Shown here piece by piece: positions 1 to 9,102 of a stretch of 64,000 bases of DNA. The first letter of the stretch is position 1, and the number at the start of each line of letters is the position of its first letter. The translations under genes were made by a program, and so were the position numbers. This stretch comes from Chloroflexi bacterium TSY. GTDB taxonomy: Bacteria; Chloroflexota; Anaerolineae; Caldilineales; Caldilineaceae. The DNA is taken from contig JAHBNG010000075.1 in NCBI GenBank assembly GCA_019217005.1, positions 6,219 through 70,218 of the forward strand. The letters are read 5' to 3'. A model generated the notes under the pieces. It was not told the origin of the DNA. It searched no databases and saw only the letters and a list, made by a program, of their open reading frames with translations.

Positions 1-687
1 GGACCACCTTATTCTCCCGAACCTGTTCTTGATGAAGCGGCCATCGATGCCACAACAGCAAACGTAGCAGCCGTTCGTGAAGCCCTAGGACCAGATGTGA
101 AATTGATGGTTGATTGTCACGGTAAACTCGACCCACCTTTTGCGATCTGTCTTGCCGAGGCACTTGCACCCTACAAGCTGCTCTTTTATGAAGAACCAAC
201 GCACCCCTATAATGTGGATACCTTGGTCCGGGTCGCCCGCGCCACAAACATTCCCGTGGCGACTGGAGAACGCCTCTATAACCGCTGGAGTTTTCGTGAA
301 ATCATCGAGAAGCAAGCCGTAGACATTTTGCAGCCAGACCCTGGACAAGCGGGCATTCTCGAATCGAGGAGGATTGGAGCCTGGGGAGAAGCGTATGGCA
401 TGTACTTGGCACCTCACAACCCAAGAGGAGCTGGTGTCACCATGGCGGGCTTACACATTGCGGCCAGCACACCCAACTTCCTCATCATGGAGATGGCACG
501 ACCGGGGGGTGAACTCTGGGAAGCAACTCTGGTCGAACCATTCAACGTTGTGGATGGGTATGTGACGCTCCCACAAGCACCTGGGCTAGGCATCAAGTTT
601 GACGATTCTTTGCTAAAGGAATTCCCGTATAAGCAAAGAGACACAGCACATCCTGTACACGCTGATGGGTCAGTGGCCGATTGGTGA
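1..687 (+). CDS. Enolase-superfamily sugar-acid dehydratase (galactonate dehydratase-like), 5' truncated
   Basis: The reading frame is open from base 1 and ends with TGA at 685-687, so the N-terminal capping domain lies outside the window. The visible part is the C-terminal barrel of the mandelate racemase/muconate lactonizing group. Metal-ligand motifs are DCHG, then EEP, then GERLYNRW, and the catalytic-His region reads APHNPRG. The DCHG and GERLYxRW signatures match D-galactonate dehydratase (DgoD) better than other subgroups. Members abstract the proton alpha to a carboxylate and remove water from sugar acids. The exact substrate cannot be told from this fragment. About 230 codons are visible. 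Followed by a hairpin at 724-785. Confidence 0.85.
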   Translation, partial: GPPYSPEPVLDEAAIDATTANVAAVREALGPDVKLMVDCHGKLDPPFAICLAEALAPYKLLFYEEPTHPYNVDTLVRVARATNIPVATGERLYNRWSFREIIEKQAVDILQPDPGQAGILESRRIGAWGEAYGMYLAPHNPRGAGVTMAGLHIAASTPNFLIMEMARPGGELWEATLVEPFNVVDGYVTLPQAPGLGIKFDDSLLKEFPYKQRDTAHPVHADGSVADW

Positions 688-723
688 GAGCACTCTTATT
701 TTCTAAATGGTCATCAAATGATC

Positions 724-785
724 CATAGATGGACAGGATTGACTTAAGTTTCGCTTTTCGATCCTGCCTATCTTGTCCATCTATG
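724..785. terminator. Inverted repeat between convergent genes, possible terminator
   Basis: Arms CATAGATGGACA (724-735) and TGTCCATCTATG (774-785) are perfect 12-bp complements around a 38-base loop. An inner CAGGAT/ATCCTG pair could form as well. It lies between the converging dehydratase and kelch genes. There is no clear U-tract, so it may instead be a small palindromic repeat. Confidence 0.45.
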
Positions 786-806
786 CCACCCTAATTTTAG
801 GAGAAT

Positions 807-2912
807 TTATTTAGCCAAGAGAGGTAGATAGACTTGGCGATTGCTCGTTCTAGGCAAACCATCGATGTCTCTCTCAGTAACATCATCGTCACGATCCTCC
901 GTCGTTGAGACGATTTCGCCTTGATCGATTCCTTGAGAATCTGATCCATGCGCCTGCGAAAGGCCAGCAGATGTAGCAGAAGTACTGTTTCCTAGTGCCA
1001 ACCCGTCAGCGCGTTCACCGCCAAACCCATGTGTAGAACCATCCCAGAAAGCACTAAACGAACAGCTTGTGTTATCGCCAAGTGAACCTGGCGTACAAGT
1101 GAAGACGTCGGCTCCATCACCTGTGACGCCACTGACTGAAAACGTTCCACGGGTCGTTAGATAAATCAAGCCATCATCATCAATGAAGGTTCCAAAAACA
1201 TCTTCATCACCACTGTCATTTAAACCGACATCAGAGCCATCGAAATAGGAATTCCATGTGCCAGATGTTGAAGAGCCTAAGGCAGTTGGTGTGAAGCGAA
1301 CCAGATCTTCATCATTTCCGGAAACACCGGATACGCTATGAGAACCGAGGGTGCTGATTATCAGTGATCCATCATCTAGTAGACGGATGGCATCAATGTC
1401 TTCGCCAGATGTACTTAACTGCACATCAGAGCCATCGACATACCATGCAAAGTTGCCTGCCGTGGTATCTCCTAATGCGGTAGGAATAAAGTGAAGAATA
1501 TCAGAATCATCAACCGTACCGAAGCCGCTTAAAGAGAAGCCTCCACTATTGATACTCAGGAGAAGGCTGCCGTCGACCAAGATGTCGAAAGCATTGATAT
1601 CCGTGCTGCCCAGACCAACATCCGATCCATCAAAATGGAGGGACCATGTATCAGTAGATAGGTTATAGGCCAGAATGTCCTCATCGGCAAAGTTGACGCC
1701 ACCAACACTTCCACCTGTCGTGGAGCTCACATAGACAACATCGTTGCTGGGCGGCGTCGGGGTAGGAGTTGGTGTGAATGTGGGAGTGGGCGTTGGGGTT
1801 GGCGAGCCACCTGCGAGCGTGAAAAGCTCTGCACAGCAAGTTCCGTTGTCGCCCCCAACGACCAGAGTTCGATCGTCATTGAGCAGGGTTGCGGTGTGAC
1901 CTGAGTGGCCGTTGATCATATTGCCGGTAGCGGCCCAAGTGCCGGTAGCCGGATCGAAGATCTCCGCACTGCTCAAAACGGCGCTACCTGTGAAGCCTCC
2001 GGCGATTAAGACCCGTCCATCGCCGAGCAGCGTCGCTGTATGGCGAGCTCGAACGGTGCTCAGACTGTTTATGGTGCTCCAGGTACTATTGGTGGGATCA
2101 AAGATCTCCACGCTATCGAGGGGGATGAATTGAGTGCCTGAGGCTTTGCCGCCCGCAACCAGTACCCGCCCATCGCTGAGTACAGTCGCCGTGTGTTCTA
2201 ATCGGGCGGTGCTCAGGTTGCTCGTCACAGTTCAGATACCGGTAGCGGGGTCGAAGAGCTCCGCTATGTCGAGGCTGACGACCAAGACACGCCCATCGTT
2301 CAGCAATGTCGCCGTGTGTTGCGCGCGGGATGTACTCATACTACCAGTAGCGGTCCAAATTCCGGTAACGGGGTCGTATATCTCTGTACTGGTGTGAAGC
2401 CATCCAAATTGACTGCGACCTCCGACGACCAGCACCCGTCCATCATTCAGCAAAGTCGCTGTATGTTCTGAGCGGGTTGCGGTCATGCTGCCAGTGGTCG
2501 TCCAGTTGCCGGTGGCAGGATCAAAGAGTTCGGCGCTATCATACGTTACGCTGGCATAGACGGGGCTATCGATGCCGCCCGCAACCAGCACTCGCCCATC
2601 GTTTAGCGTCGTCGCTGTGTGCTGTGCACGGCTCACAGACATGCTACCCGTGGCAGACCAGGCATTGGTAGCAGGATCGAAGAGCTCCACCGCCGAGCTG
2701 AAGAAGAGATCGGGCCCGCCAGCAACGAGCACCCGTCCATCGGCGAGTAGAGTTGTCGCGTGTGCCTTGTGGCCATCCACCATGTTGCCAGTTGCCATCC
2801 ATGTGCCTGCCGCTCGAGCGAACAACGCAAAGCTTGCCAACAGAAGCAGGCTCGCCAGCAACGCCAGCCACTGTATGACGGTCGATCTGAACTTCAGTAC
2901 GCGCTGATTCAT
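807..2912 (-). pseudogene. Exported kelch-repeat protein with in-frame UGA at a Trp position
   Basis: The start is ATG at 2912, eight bases after AGGAGA, and begins a signal peptide (MNQRVLKFRST, hydrophobic LALLASLLLLASFALF, ARA). Residues 35-450 hold kelch units of the form TATGSM..R..HTATLL.DGRVLVAGG....AELFDPATG.W, a beta-propeller. A Pro-Thr linker and a second repeat domain follow (units with YFDGSDVGL and DEDI). The C-terminus ends VYLPLLAK, a tail I associate with exported Chloroflexota proteins. At codon 227 (2232-2234) the expected Trp of a kelch unit (TGG in sister units) is TGA, and the frame continues unchanged on both sides. It is either a nonsense mutation or a base-call error. 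No partner is inferable. Confidence 0.8.
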
Positions 2913-3227
2913 GATTGTCTCCTGTGCTTCAATTAAAAACTGACGATTGAGACTTCTACATACGAGGATCGTTGCCAACGTTCGTTGAAACACCTATGAA
3001 CATTGAACCAAATATGGGAATCGTTTGAGTGGCACTACATCCCAGAGGAACACAATCGATTGATGCGACTTGACAAGCACAGATGATTGTGTCAAGATAT
3101 GCACCGCACGCAAAAACATTCTACGGAATGCAAGCGCCGCACTCGGAAATGCCCACATGACCTTGCTAGGGAGAGTGTGGGTATTTCTATTTACTCCTTA
3201 TTTAGGATATTGAAAAGAGAGAAGTCA

Positions 3228-3249
3228 TTAAGTAAGCAAACTTACTTAA
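3228..3249. promoter_or_regulatory. Perfect palindrome upstream of PhyH gene
   Basis: TTAAGTAAG (3228-3236) and CTTACTTAA (3241-3249) flank CAAA. This is the only clear structure in the gap 2913-3428. It could be an operator or a small hairpin. There is no T-run, so a terminator is unlikely. No protein-coding signal is convincing in this gap. Confidence 0.3.
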
Positions 3250-3428
3250 CTTTATCTAGCCTACCCCCGCACAAGTACAGATCGCCTCAATTTATATAAA
3301 TATTGGCTCCAGTAAATGCCAGCAGAAGTTCGCGTAAAGTGTGCATTTTGCTGATTTGCCCAGAGAGACAATGTGGTCGCGCACTTTTGTGGCAGATGAG
3401 CTAAGATGAATTAGTGGGAAAAGATGAC

Positions 3429-4229
3429 ATGGACAACCAAAATAGCGCCTTATCCTCTGACGAATTGGCCCATTTCCAGACCCAAGGATTTGTGATTGTG
3501 GAAGATCTTTATGATAGAGAAACGATGCAATCATTGAAGCAATATGCGATTGCGATGTGTTTGGATGAGAACACGCCCACCGAAAATGTGAAGTGGAATG
3601 CGAAAGCAGAGGCGAACAAAGAACACTACAAGGGTGCACAGGCGTTGCACAGCTTTTGGCGTCCCCAAACGGCCAGTGAACGGTTTCGTGCCCTTTGCTC
3701 TGATCCCAAACTGACCAACCGATTGGCCTCAATTCTGGGACCGAACGTGATCACCTTTAATGGCCTGGTCATCTTCAAATCGCGCGAGATCGGTCTGGCT
3801 TTCCCCTACCATCAAGATATGTGGTATTTTCAACAGAAGAATGACATTGCCCAATCTTGCGCTATCTGGTTGGCTCTAGATGATGCTGATGAGGAGAATG
3901 GTTGTCTATGGATTGTGCCGGAAAGCCACACAGGTCAGCTCTACGACCACGTGGAACCGGCAGGCGAGTACAATCAACAAGAATTCCGGGAGGTGTTAGA
4001 AGCGCGCGAGATGGCCGAAGTATCTGTGCCTCTGCGGGCTGGAAGCGCTCTCTTCTTTGACGGCAGATTGTTGCATCGCTCTGGTCCGAATGAGAGTGAT
4101 CGAGACCGAACGTGCTATGTCATTCACAATACATCTGCTGATACTCGATTCGCTGCGCATCCAGGCAGTCTGGAATATCGAGCGATTATGCAAACAAGGG
4201 GAAATCAACAGCCCCAATTTCTTACCTGA
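3429..4229 (+). CDS. Phytanoyl-CoA dioxygenase (PhyH) family protein
   Basis: Predicted Fe(II)/2-oxoglutarate-dependent oxygenase on the PhyH double-stranded beta-helix fold. The iron-binding facial triad is visible as HQD (residues near 130) and the distal His in LLHRSGPN, followed by an Arg (RTCYVIH) suited to the 2-oxoglutarate carboxylate. The N-terminus has the usual SSDELAHFQTQGFVIVEDLYD opening. ATG at 3429 is preferred over an in-frame GTG at 3414 because GGGAAAAG sits in ribosome-binding position. It is followed 31 bp later by an aldo/keto reductase and an M28-like gene, probably one operon. The substrate is unknown: bacterial PhyH proteins act on many small molecules. Confidence 0.85.
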   Translation: MDNQNSALSSDELAHFQTQGFVIVEDLYDRETMQSLKQYAIAMCLDENTPTENVKWNAKAEANKEHYKGAQALHSFWRPQTASERFRALCSDPKLTNRLASILGPNVITFNGLVIFKSREIGLAFPYHQDMWYFQQKNDIAQSCAIWLALDDADEENGCLWIVPESHTGQLYDHVEPAGEYNQQEFREVLEAREMAEVSVPLRAGSALFFDGRLLHRSGPNESDRDRTCYVIHNTSADTRFAAHPGSLEYRAIMQTRGNQQPQFLT

Positions 4230-4260
4230 TCATTGCTGAACCCACAAAAGGGGACTTGAT

Positions 4261-5268
4261 ATGGAACATCGCAACTTTGGCAACACTGACCTATCCTGCT
4301 CAGCTCTTGGCTTTGGTACTTGGGAGATGGGAACAACTCAATATGGCGAGATCGACATTCAGGACGCTGTGCGAGCAGTTCAAATGGCGATCGATCACGG
4401 CATTACCCTCTTTGACACGGCCGAAGTTTATGGGCCGTTTACCTCTGAAGAACTGTTGGCGCAAGGGTTGGGCAATCGGCGTCAGGATGTGGTGGTTGTC
4501 ACCAAAGTCGGCTTTACCTTCCATGACGATCCCAACCTGCGGGGCGATGCCGCCATCTCTGGCCGCAATGCCTCTGCTGCCTATATCACCGAACGCACGG
4601 AAGGCTGTCTGCAACGACTCAATACCGATTATGTTGACCTGATGCTGATCCATTGGCCTGACCATACGACCCCCCATGATGAGACGATTGGCGCGTTGGA
4701 AGCACTCAAAGCAGCAGGCAAAATTCGACACTATGGCGTCTCCAACTACACTGTGCCAATGATGGCCGAATGCGAAAAACATGGTCACCTAACTGCCAAT
4801 CAGGTCGGCTATCACATGTTCGACCGCCGTATGGAGGCGGAAGTGTTGCCTTATTGTCTGGAGCAAGGTATTAGCTATATGGCTTATGGAAGTCTGGGGT
4901 TTGGTTTGCTGACTGGCGCGTTCACCCCTGAGACCTCCTTCGTCGAATGGGATTGGCGCAGTAAAGGCAGCGCCTTTGGTCTGCCACTGTTCGAGCGCGA
5001 GAATTTTTTGAAGCAATTACGCGTCGTAGAACGACTCAAGGAATTAGCCGCAGGTTATGGAAAGTCCGTGCCGCAGTTAGCCATTGCTTGGCTTTTGGGC
5101 AACCCGGCTGTAACGGTCGGACTGGTTGGGATGCGCAACGAGCATGAACTCAAAGAGAACGTTGCGGCTGCAGATTGGCGTTTGACCAATGCGGATCGGG
5201 CTGAGATAGACCGCATCTTCGCCGAAGAAGATGTGCCTACTTACGTCGACGCAGAGCAGGCAACCTGA
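4261..5268 (+). CDS. Aldo/keto reductase
   Basis: NAD(P)H-dependent oxidoreductase with the aldo/keto reductase TIM barrel, 335 residues. The catalytic tetrad can be read: Asp in TLFDTAEVYG, Tyr in the same motif, Lys in VVVTKVGF, His in MLIHWPD. The start ATG follows AGGGGACTTGAT. The stop overlaps the next start (TGATG at 5266-5270), so it is translationally coupled to the M28-like gene. It probably acts on a sugar or short aldehyde/ketone in the same pathway as the neighbouring PhyH proteins. Confidence 0.9.
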   Translation: MEHRNFGNTDLSCSALGFGTWEMGTTQYGEIDIQDAVRAVQMAIDHGITLFDTAEVYGPFTSEELLAQGLGNRRQDVVVVTKVGFTFHDDPNLRGDAAISGRNASAAYITERTEGCLQRLNTDYVDLMLIHWPDHTTPHDETIGALEALKAAGKIRHYGVSNYTVPMMAECEKHGHLTANQVGYHMFDRRMEAEVLPYCLEQGISYMAYGSLGFGLLTGAFTPETSFVEWDWRSKGSAFGLPLFERENFLKQLRVVERLKELAAGYGKSVPQLAIAWLLGNPAVTVGLVGMRNEHELKENVAAADWRLTNADRAEIDRIFAEEDVPTYVDAEQAT

Positions 5269-6422
5269 TGAACTCTATTGAGGAGTACATTCGAGGATGG
5301 GATGCCATCTTTGATCACCGCACGGGGACCGACGGGGACCATGAAACAGCTGCGTGGTTGACCGACACAATTTGGTCGATCGGTGCCGAGCCCCATCTGG
5401 ATGCGTTCTCTTTTCCTCGCCGGGTTCTACGTGAATGTGCGGTTCGAGTAGAGAACCAGACTGCCGAAGGAGTGCCGCTTTTTGACGGCGGCACCACCAC
5501 TGAGAAAGATATCTCTGCCGCTTTGACACTGCTAGCGGGGGATGTGGCGGCTGAAAAACGGAACGGCATCGGTGTCACCTCGTTTTCACCCATATCTGGT
5601 CATTCGCCGACGCATCGGCTACACAAGGCACGCACCAAACAGTATCAGGCGATTGTCGCTTATGGCGCTGCAGATGGCATCGTCCCTGGCTTGGCCTTGC
5701 TCAACGCACCGCGCTACATGGATCCCTACGGTCCGCCCGTTCTGCAAATATCGACTGAACATGGCAAGTGGCTCGAAGCTGCAGCTTTTGACAACGCACT
5801 GGCACATCTTGTTTCTCATGTGACCATAGAACAGACACATGCGAGCAATGTGCAAACGAAAATCGCCGGACGAGACCCAACGCTTGCACCACTGGTCATC
5901 ATGACTCCTTGCAGCGCCTGGTGGACGTGTACAGCGGAACGTGCTGGAGGGATTGCGCTTTGGCTTGAATGTATTCGTCATTTTGCTGATAGGAAAGGTG
6001 ACCGTGACGTAATCTTTACGGCAAATACTGGTCATGAACTTGGTCATATTGGTCTCACTCACTATCTGGACCAACAACCAAATCTTGTGCGCGAAGCACA
6101 CGCTTGGATTCACCTTGGTGCAAATTTCGCCGCAGTAGATAGCAACATTCGCTATCAGGCGTCAGCAGATCTGATGCAACTCGGACTTGATGCTTTCGTT
6201 GCCAAAGATGTGACTCCCAAAACCATCACACCCGTTGGGACTCAGCCCCTTGGCGAAGCGTACAATATCCACGATGGCGGTGGGCGTTACCTTTCGCTCC
6301 TCGGTGACAATCGCTGGTTTCACCATCCTGATGATCGTTGGCCAGAAACCATTGATCTCGGACGAACTGAGAAACTGAATCGAGCAATGTTGAAAATTGT
6401 TACCGCTCTTGCGAGCGCTTGA
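5268..6422 (+). CDS. M28-peptidase-like protein, altered metal site
   Basis: 384 residues. The overall order resembles M28 zinc peptidases: a central ANTGHELGHIGL segment stands where M28 has its Glu-rich catalytic loop, and FHHPDD near the C-terminus supplies candidate His/Asp ligands. The segment that normally carries the first HxD ligands reads MTPCSAWWTC, with no His or Asp, so at least one canonical ligand is missing. No signal peptide, so cytosolic. It overlaps the aldo/keto reductase stop by one base. The function is unproven: a hydrolase with an unusual centre or a non-peptidase relative are both possible. Confidence 0.6.
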   Translation: MNSIEEYIRGWDAIFDHRTGTDGDHETAAWLTDTIWSIGAEPHLDAFSFPRRVLRECAVRVENQTAEGVPLFDGGTTTEKDISAALTLLAGDVAAEKRNGIGVTSFSPISGHSPTHRLHKARTKQYQAIVAYGAADGIVPGLALLNAPRYMDPYGPPVLQISTEHGKWLEAAAFDNALAHLVSHVTIEQTHASNVQTKIAGRDPTLAPLVIMTPCSAWWTCTAERAGGIALWLECIRHFADRKGDRDVIFTANTGHELGHIGLTHYLDQQPNLVREAHAWIHLGANFAAVDSNIRYQASADLMQLGLDAFVAKDVTPKTITPVGTQPLGEAYNIHDGGGRYLSLLGDNRWFHHPDDRWPETIDLGRTEKLNRAMLKIVTALASA

Positions 6423-6504
6423 CTCACTCGTGTTTGAAAGTACCTTTCATATCTGGAATGCTCCCTCTAGAAATATTTGAATTTATGAATAATGAGTATT
6501 GAGA

Positions 6505-6596
6505 TACTGAGCATGGCCATAAATTCAAAATAAATTTGTCACTTCCACCCGAGTAAAATGCTCAAATTTATTTTAAATTCATAGGTTTGTGCGGTA
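6505..6596. repeat. Palindromic element A, copy 1
   Basis: Runs from TACTGAGCA to GTGCGGTA, 92 bp, and folds as a long hairpin: CATAAATTCAAAATAAATTTG pairs with the arm at about 6563-6583. A second copy with compensatory arm changes is at 33190-33282. The TAC...GTA ends resemble TA-target MITEs. It lies 19 bp before the start of the next gene, so it is probably transcribed in its leader. Confidence 0.65.
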
Positions 6597-6614
6597 GAAA
6601 AAGGAGATAATCAA

Positions 6615-7760
6615 GTGACTGTGGCAAATCAAGTAGAGGATACGAAGTCAATTGATGCCTATATTCGCGAGGGTGAACGAATGGCATACGCACTTGACAA
6701 TCGAGGTCCGATCAAATTCAATTCCGATGGTACGTTAGACAAGGCGATCACCGATGCCTACTGGCACTATGGTTTCTACGTGTTTGAGGGTGTCGTGGGT
6801 GCAGAAGAGCTTAATGAGCTAAGAGAGGAGTTTGAAAGCGTACTCGCGCGTGCGCCTTACACCAAAGATGCAGAGGTTGATGCAAATGGTCAACCGGCAA
6901 TTGGACTTGAGTTTACGCGGCCAACGTTTCGCTTTGTCAAGCCTTTGAGCGATCCCATAGGCGGCACGTCGGCGAATAACGGGCGCCACCCGGCCAAAAT
7001 GAGCGAACCTGCTCCTCCTTCCGATGCACCCGACTATGTCATTTCCAACGTTGCGGGTCCTCTACAGGTCATGGATTCCTGCCTGCGACTTTACGGTCAT
7101 CCGCAATTGCTTTCAATTGCAGAACAGATCAATGGACCCGATTTCACGCCCTTCACCGAAGCCATCATCGTGAAGCAACAGGGGTTAGGCGCATCGGTTG
7201 CCTGGCACCATGACGGAACCACCCATTGGGGTGCACCAGAGCAGGACGAAGGGACCCACGGCTTCAATTTCATGACGCAGCTGTATGGAAGCACGGCGGC
7301 GAATGGGGTTTGGGTGATACCGGGATCGCACAAAAAGGGCAAAGCCGATATCAAAGCAATGGTCGCTGAGAACAATGGCTCCGATCGTCTGCCCGAGGCG
7401 GCGCCAATGGTGTGCGATCCGGGTGATGTAGTCATGGCCAACCGTCAAGTCTTACATGGGTCTTTCGCCAACACCTCGCCAGACAAGCGGGTGACAATCA
7501 ATATGGGATTTCACCGAAGAAAATCTGTTCTCAACGTTCGAACAAGGCATAGCGGCCAAGAGATTGTCTACGATGAAGAGCGTATCTATGAGCGATCCCG
7601 TCTAATTGTCCTGGCTATTGATGCCCGACAGGAACGTTTTCCCCATGAGTCTCGCTATGTTTACCAACCCTTGATTGGACAAGAGGAAGCCAATCGGTGG
7701 AACGAAGCAACGAGGGAAAGCATCCTCAAAGATTATAATTTGCGGGATCTTGGTATTTAG
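6615..7760 (+). CDS. Phytanoyl-CoA dioxygenase family protein (long form)
   Basis: 381 residues. The start is GTG at 6615, placed by AAGGAGATAATCAA upstream. The double-stranded beta-helix core carries the HHD metal motif in VAWHHDGTTHWG and the distal His in QVLHGSFANTSPDKR, with Arg following in RVTINMGFHRR for 2-oxoglutarate. It is longer than the other two PhyH proteins in the window because of an N-terminal extension with a KPLSDPIGG-type insert. It is preceded by palindromic element A and is separated from the upstream operon by 192 bp, so it is probably transcribed on its own. The substrate is not inferable. Confidence 0.85.
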   Translation: MTVANQVEDTKSIDAYIREGERMAYALDNRGPIKFNSDGTLDKAITDAYWHYGFYVFEGVVGAEELNELREEFESVLARAPYTKDAEVDANGQPAIGLEFTRPTFRFVKPLSDPIGGTSANNGRHPAKMSEPAPPSDAPDYVISNVAGPLQVMDSCLRLYGHPQLLSIAEQINGPDFTPFTEAIIVKQQGLGASVAWHHDGTTHWGAPEQDEGTHGFNFMTQLYGSTAANGVWVIPGSHKKGKADIKAMVAENNGSDRLPEAAPMVCDPGDVVMANRQVLHGSFANTSPDKRVTINMGFHRRKSVLNVRTRHSGQEIVYDEERIYERSRLIVLAIDARQERFPHESRYVYQPLIGQEEANRWNEATRESILKDYNLRDLGI

Positions 7761-7764
7761 AGGG

Positions 7765-7776
7765 TGTTTTAAAACA
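7765..7776. terminator. Short palindrome between converging stops
   Basis: TGTTTTAAAACA lies exactly between the stop of the PhyH gene (7760) and the stop of the facing dehydrogenase (7782). It is small, so its role as a bidirectional terminator is a guess. The core GTGTTTTAAAA recurs in repeat D at 39246. Confidence 0.3.
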
Positions 7777-7781
7777 GGTTC

Positions 7782-8789
7782 TTAGGGCAAGCGATACACA
7801 ATCTCTGGTTGGGCAACCTGCATTTTTGTGGGTGGCAATCCAGCCAACATGGCCTCAAGATCATCAACGACCATCTGGCCAATCAGATGCATATCTTTCC
7901 ATACCGTGCCCGCACGGTGGGCCGACAGAATTGTGTTTGGTGCGTTTCGAATGGGATGCTCTTTGGCCAGGGGTTCTTTGGGAAAAACATCGATGGCTGC
8001 CCTGAACCGTCCTTGATAGAGTAGATCTGTCAGCGCATCAAAATCGACGACGTGAGCACGGCTGATGAGGATCAGCACAGCGTCCGAACTGATGAGAGAG
8101 AGTAACTCTCGATCAAGCATCGCCTTGTTCTCGTTTGATGGGATGGCCAACACAAAGATGACTCGTGATGTTGCGAGCAATTGCTCTAAACTGACCGGCG
8201 TGCATCCCCGATCTGTGATATAAGTTTCAGGGAGCCAAGGATCATAGACCTGAATTGAACACCGAAACGCGGCCAGTAGTTGTCTCAAGTTTTGCGCCAA
8301 TCCGCCAAAGCCAATCAAGCCAGCCCGCTGATCAAATAAGGTAAAGGCCGACTGATTACTATTGTAGAGGTAAACTTCCTCGCCAGCCCTAAAGTCAAGA
8401 TGCGCATCGACAATCCCACGTGCGGAAGCGATGGCCATCCCCAATGCCATCTCCGCCACCATTGGCCCATAGGCCGGCGCACAGCTTAAGACGCGGATGC
8501 CGCGCTCGAAGCAGGTTTGGTAATCCAGAACTTTTGGACTTGGATGTCGACCGCCGGTTTCCAGAATGGCGCGTAGATTCGGCATATCATCAAGAGAACC
8601 GTGCCGCCAACCCGTGGCAACAATCGCAAAGGCTTCGCTCCGCGCCTGGGCCAGTTCTGATTCAGGTATGGCTTCGTCTTTCCCCCAAACGACCTCGACC
8701 AAATCATACAGCCGTTCCGTATCTTCTTTCGACATAATCATATCCAGTGGCCGTGGATAGGGGCTTAAAATAACTTTTTGTTTGGACAT
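7782..8789 (-). CDS. D-isomer-specific 2-hydroxyacid dehydrogenase
   Basis: NAD-dependent 2-hydroxyacid dehydrogenase, about 335 residues. The nucleotide-binding loop reads LIGFGGLAQNL, with the variant spacing of some sugar-acid dehydrogenases. Catalytic residues appear in order: Arg in LISRAHVVD, Glu in FPKEPLAKEHP, His in LSAHRAGT. ATG at 8789 is chosen because GGAGATC lies 6-12 bases upstream, but an in-frame ATG at 8804 is possible. It is divergent from the BKACE gene. The shared 300-bp gap holds operator site 1, which could control both directions. Confidence 0.88.
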   Translation of the reverse strand: MSKQKVILSPYPRPLDMIMSKEDTERLYDLVEVVWGKDEAIPESELAQARSEAFAIVATGWRHGSLDDMPNLRAILETGGRHPSPKVLDYQTCFERGIRVLSCAPAYGPMVAEMALGMAIASARGIVDAHLDFRAGEEVYLYNSNQSAFTLFDQRAGLIGFGGLAQNLRQLLAAFRCSIQVYDPWLPETYITDRGCTPVSLEQLLATSRVIFVLAIPSNENKAMLDRELLSLISSDAVLILISRAHVVDFDALTDLLYQGRFRAAIDVFPKEPLAKEHPIRNAPNTILSAHRAGTVWKDMHLIGQMVVDDLEAMLAGLPPTKMQVAQPEIVYRLP

Positions 8790-9011
8790 TCTGTTGATCT
8801 CCATTTACGCGCTTTGGAACACATTGCCCTTTATTGAGAAGATGTTGGGATGATGTATAATTCTAGCATAACTATCCATACTTCACCCCTTTGAACAAAC
8901 ACTCGTCTCCCAAAGGTGTGCAACGATAACAATGTTCTCTGAAGAGCATTACATTGCGCACATTTGTGGAGGATCAATCTTGAGCCTTGGTCATCGCTTC
9001 GTCATATTGTA

Positions 9012-9032
9012 GAACAAACAGGCCGTTTGTTC
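9012..9032. promoter_or_regulatory. Palindromic operator site 1 (GAACAAAC-N5-GTTTGTTC)
   Basis: A perfect 8+8 palindrome with spacer AGGCC, 70 bp before the BKACE start. TTGAGC at 8980 and TATTGT at 9005 form a loose promoter ending just upstream, so a bound repressor would block transcription. Matching sites occur at 24713 and 27173. The flank ATTGTA before the palindrome is also shared. Confidence 0.75.
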
Positions 9033-9102
9033 ATCACCAACGAAGAAACGATACTCATGCAGACAAAACGATGGCTGACGCCGTCTTGAACAAGGAGAAC
9101 CG

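Noticed and set aside
2232..2234. Kelch-gene UGA as a second selenocysteine codon
   Set aside because: The aligned residue is Trp, there is no nearby Cys, and no SECIS-like stem was seen downstream.
3087..3299. 70-codon open frame before the first PhyH gene
   Set aside because: No ribosome-binding site, no recognisable sequence, low-complexity region.
8893..8900. Further copy of the GAACAAAC operator
   Set aside because: Only a half-site; the right arm is absent.
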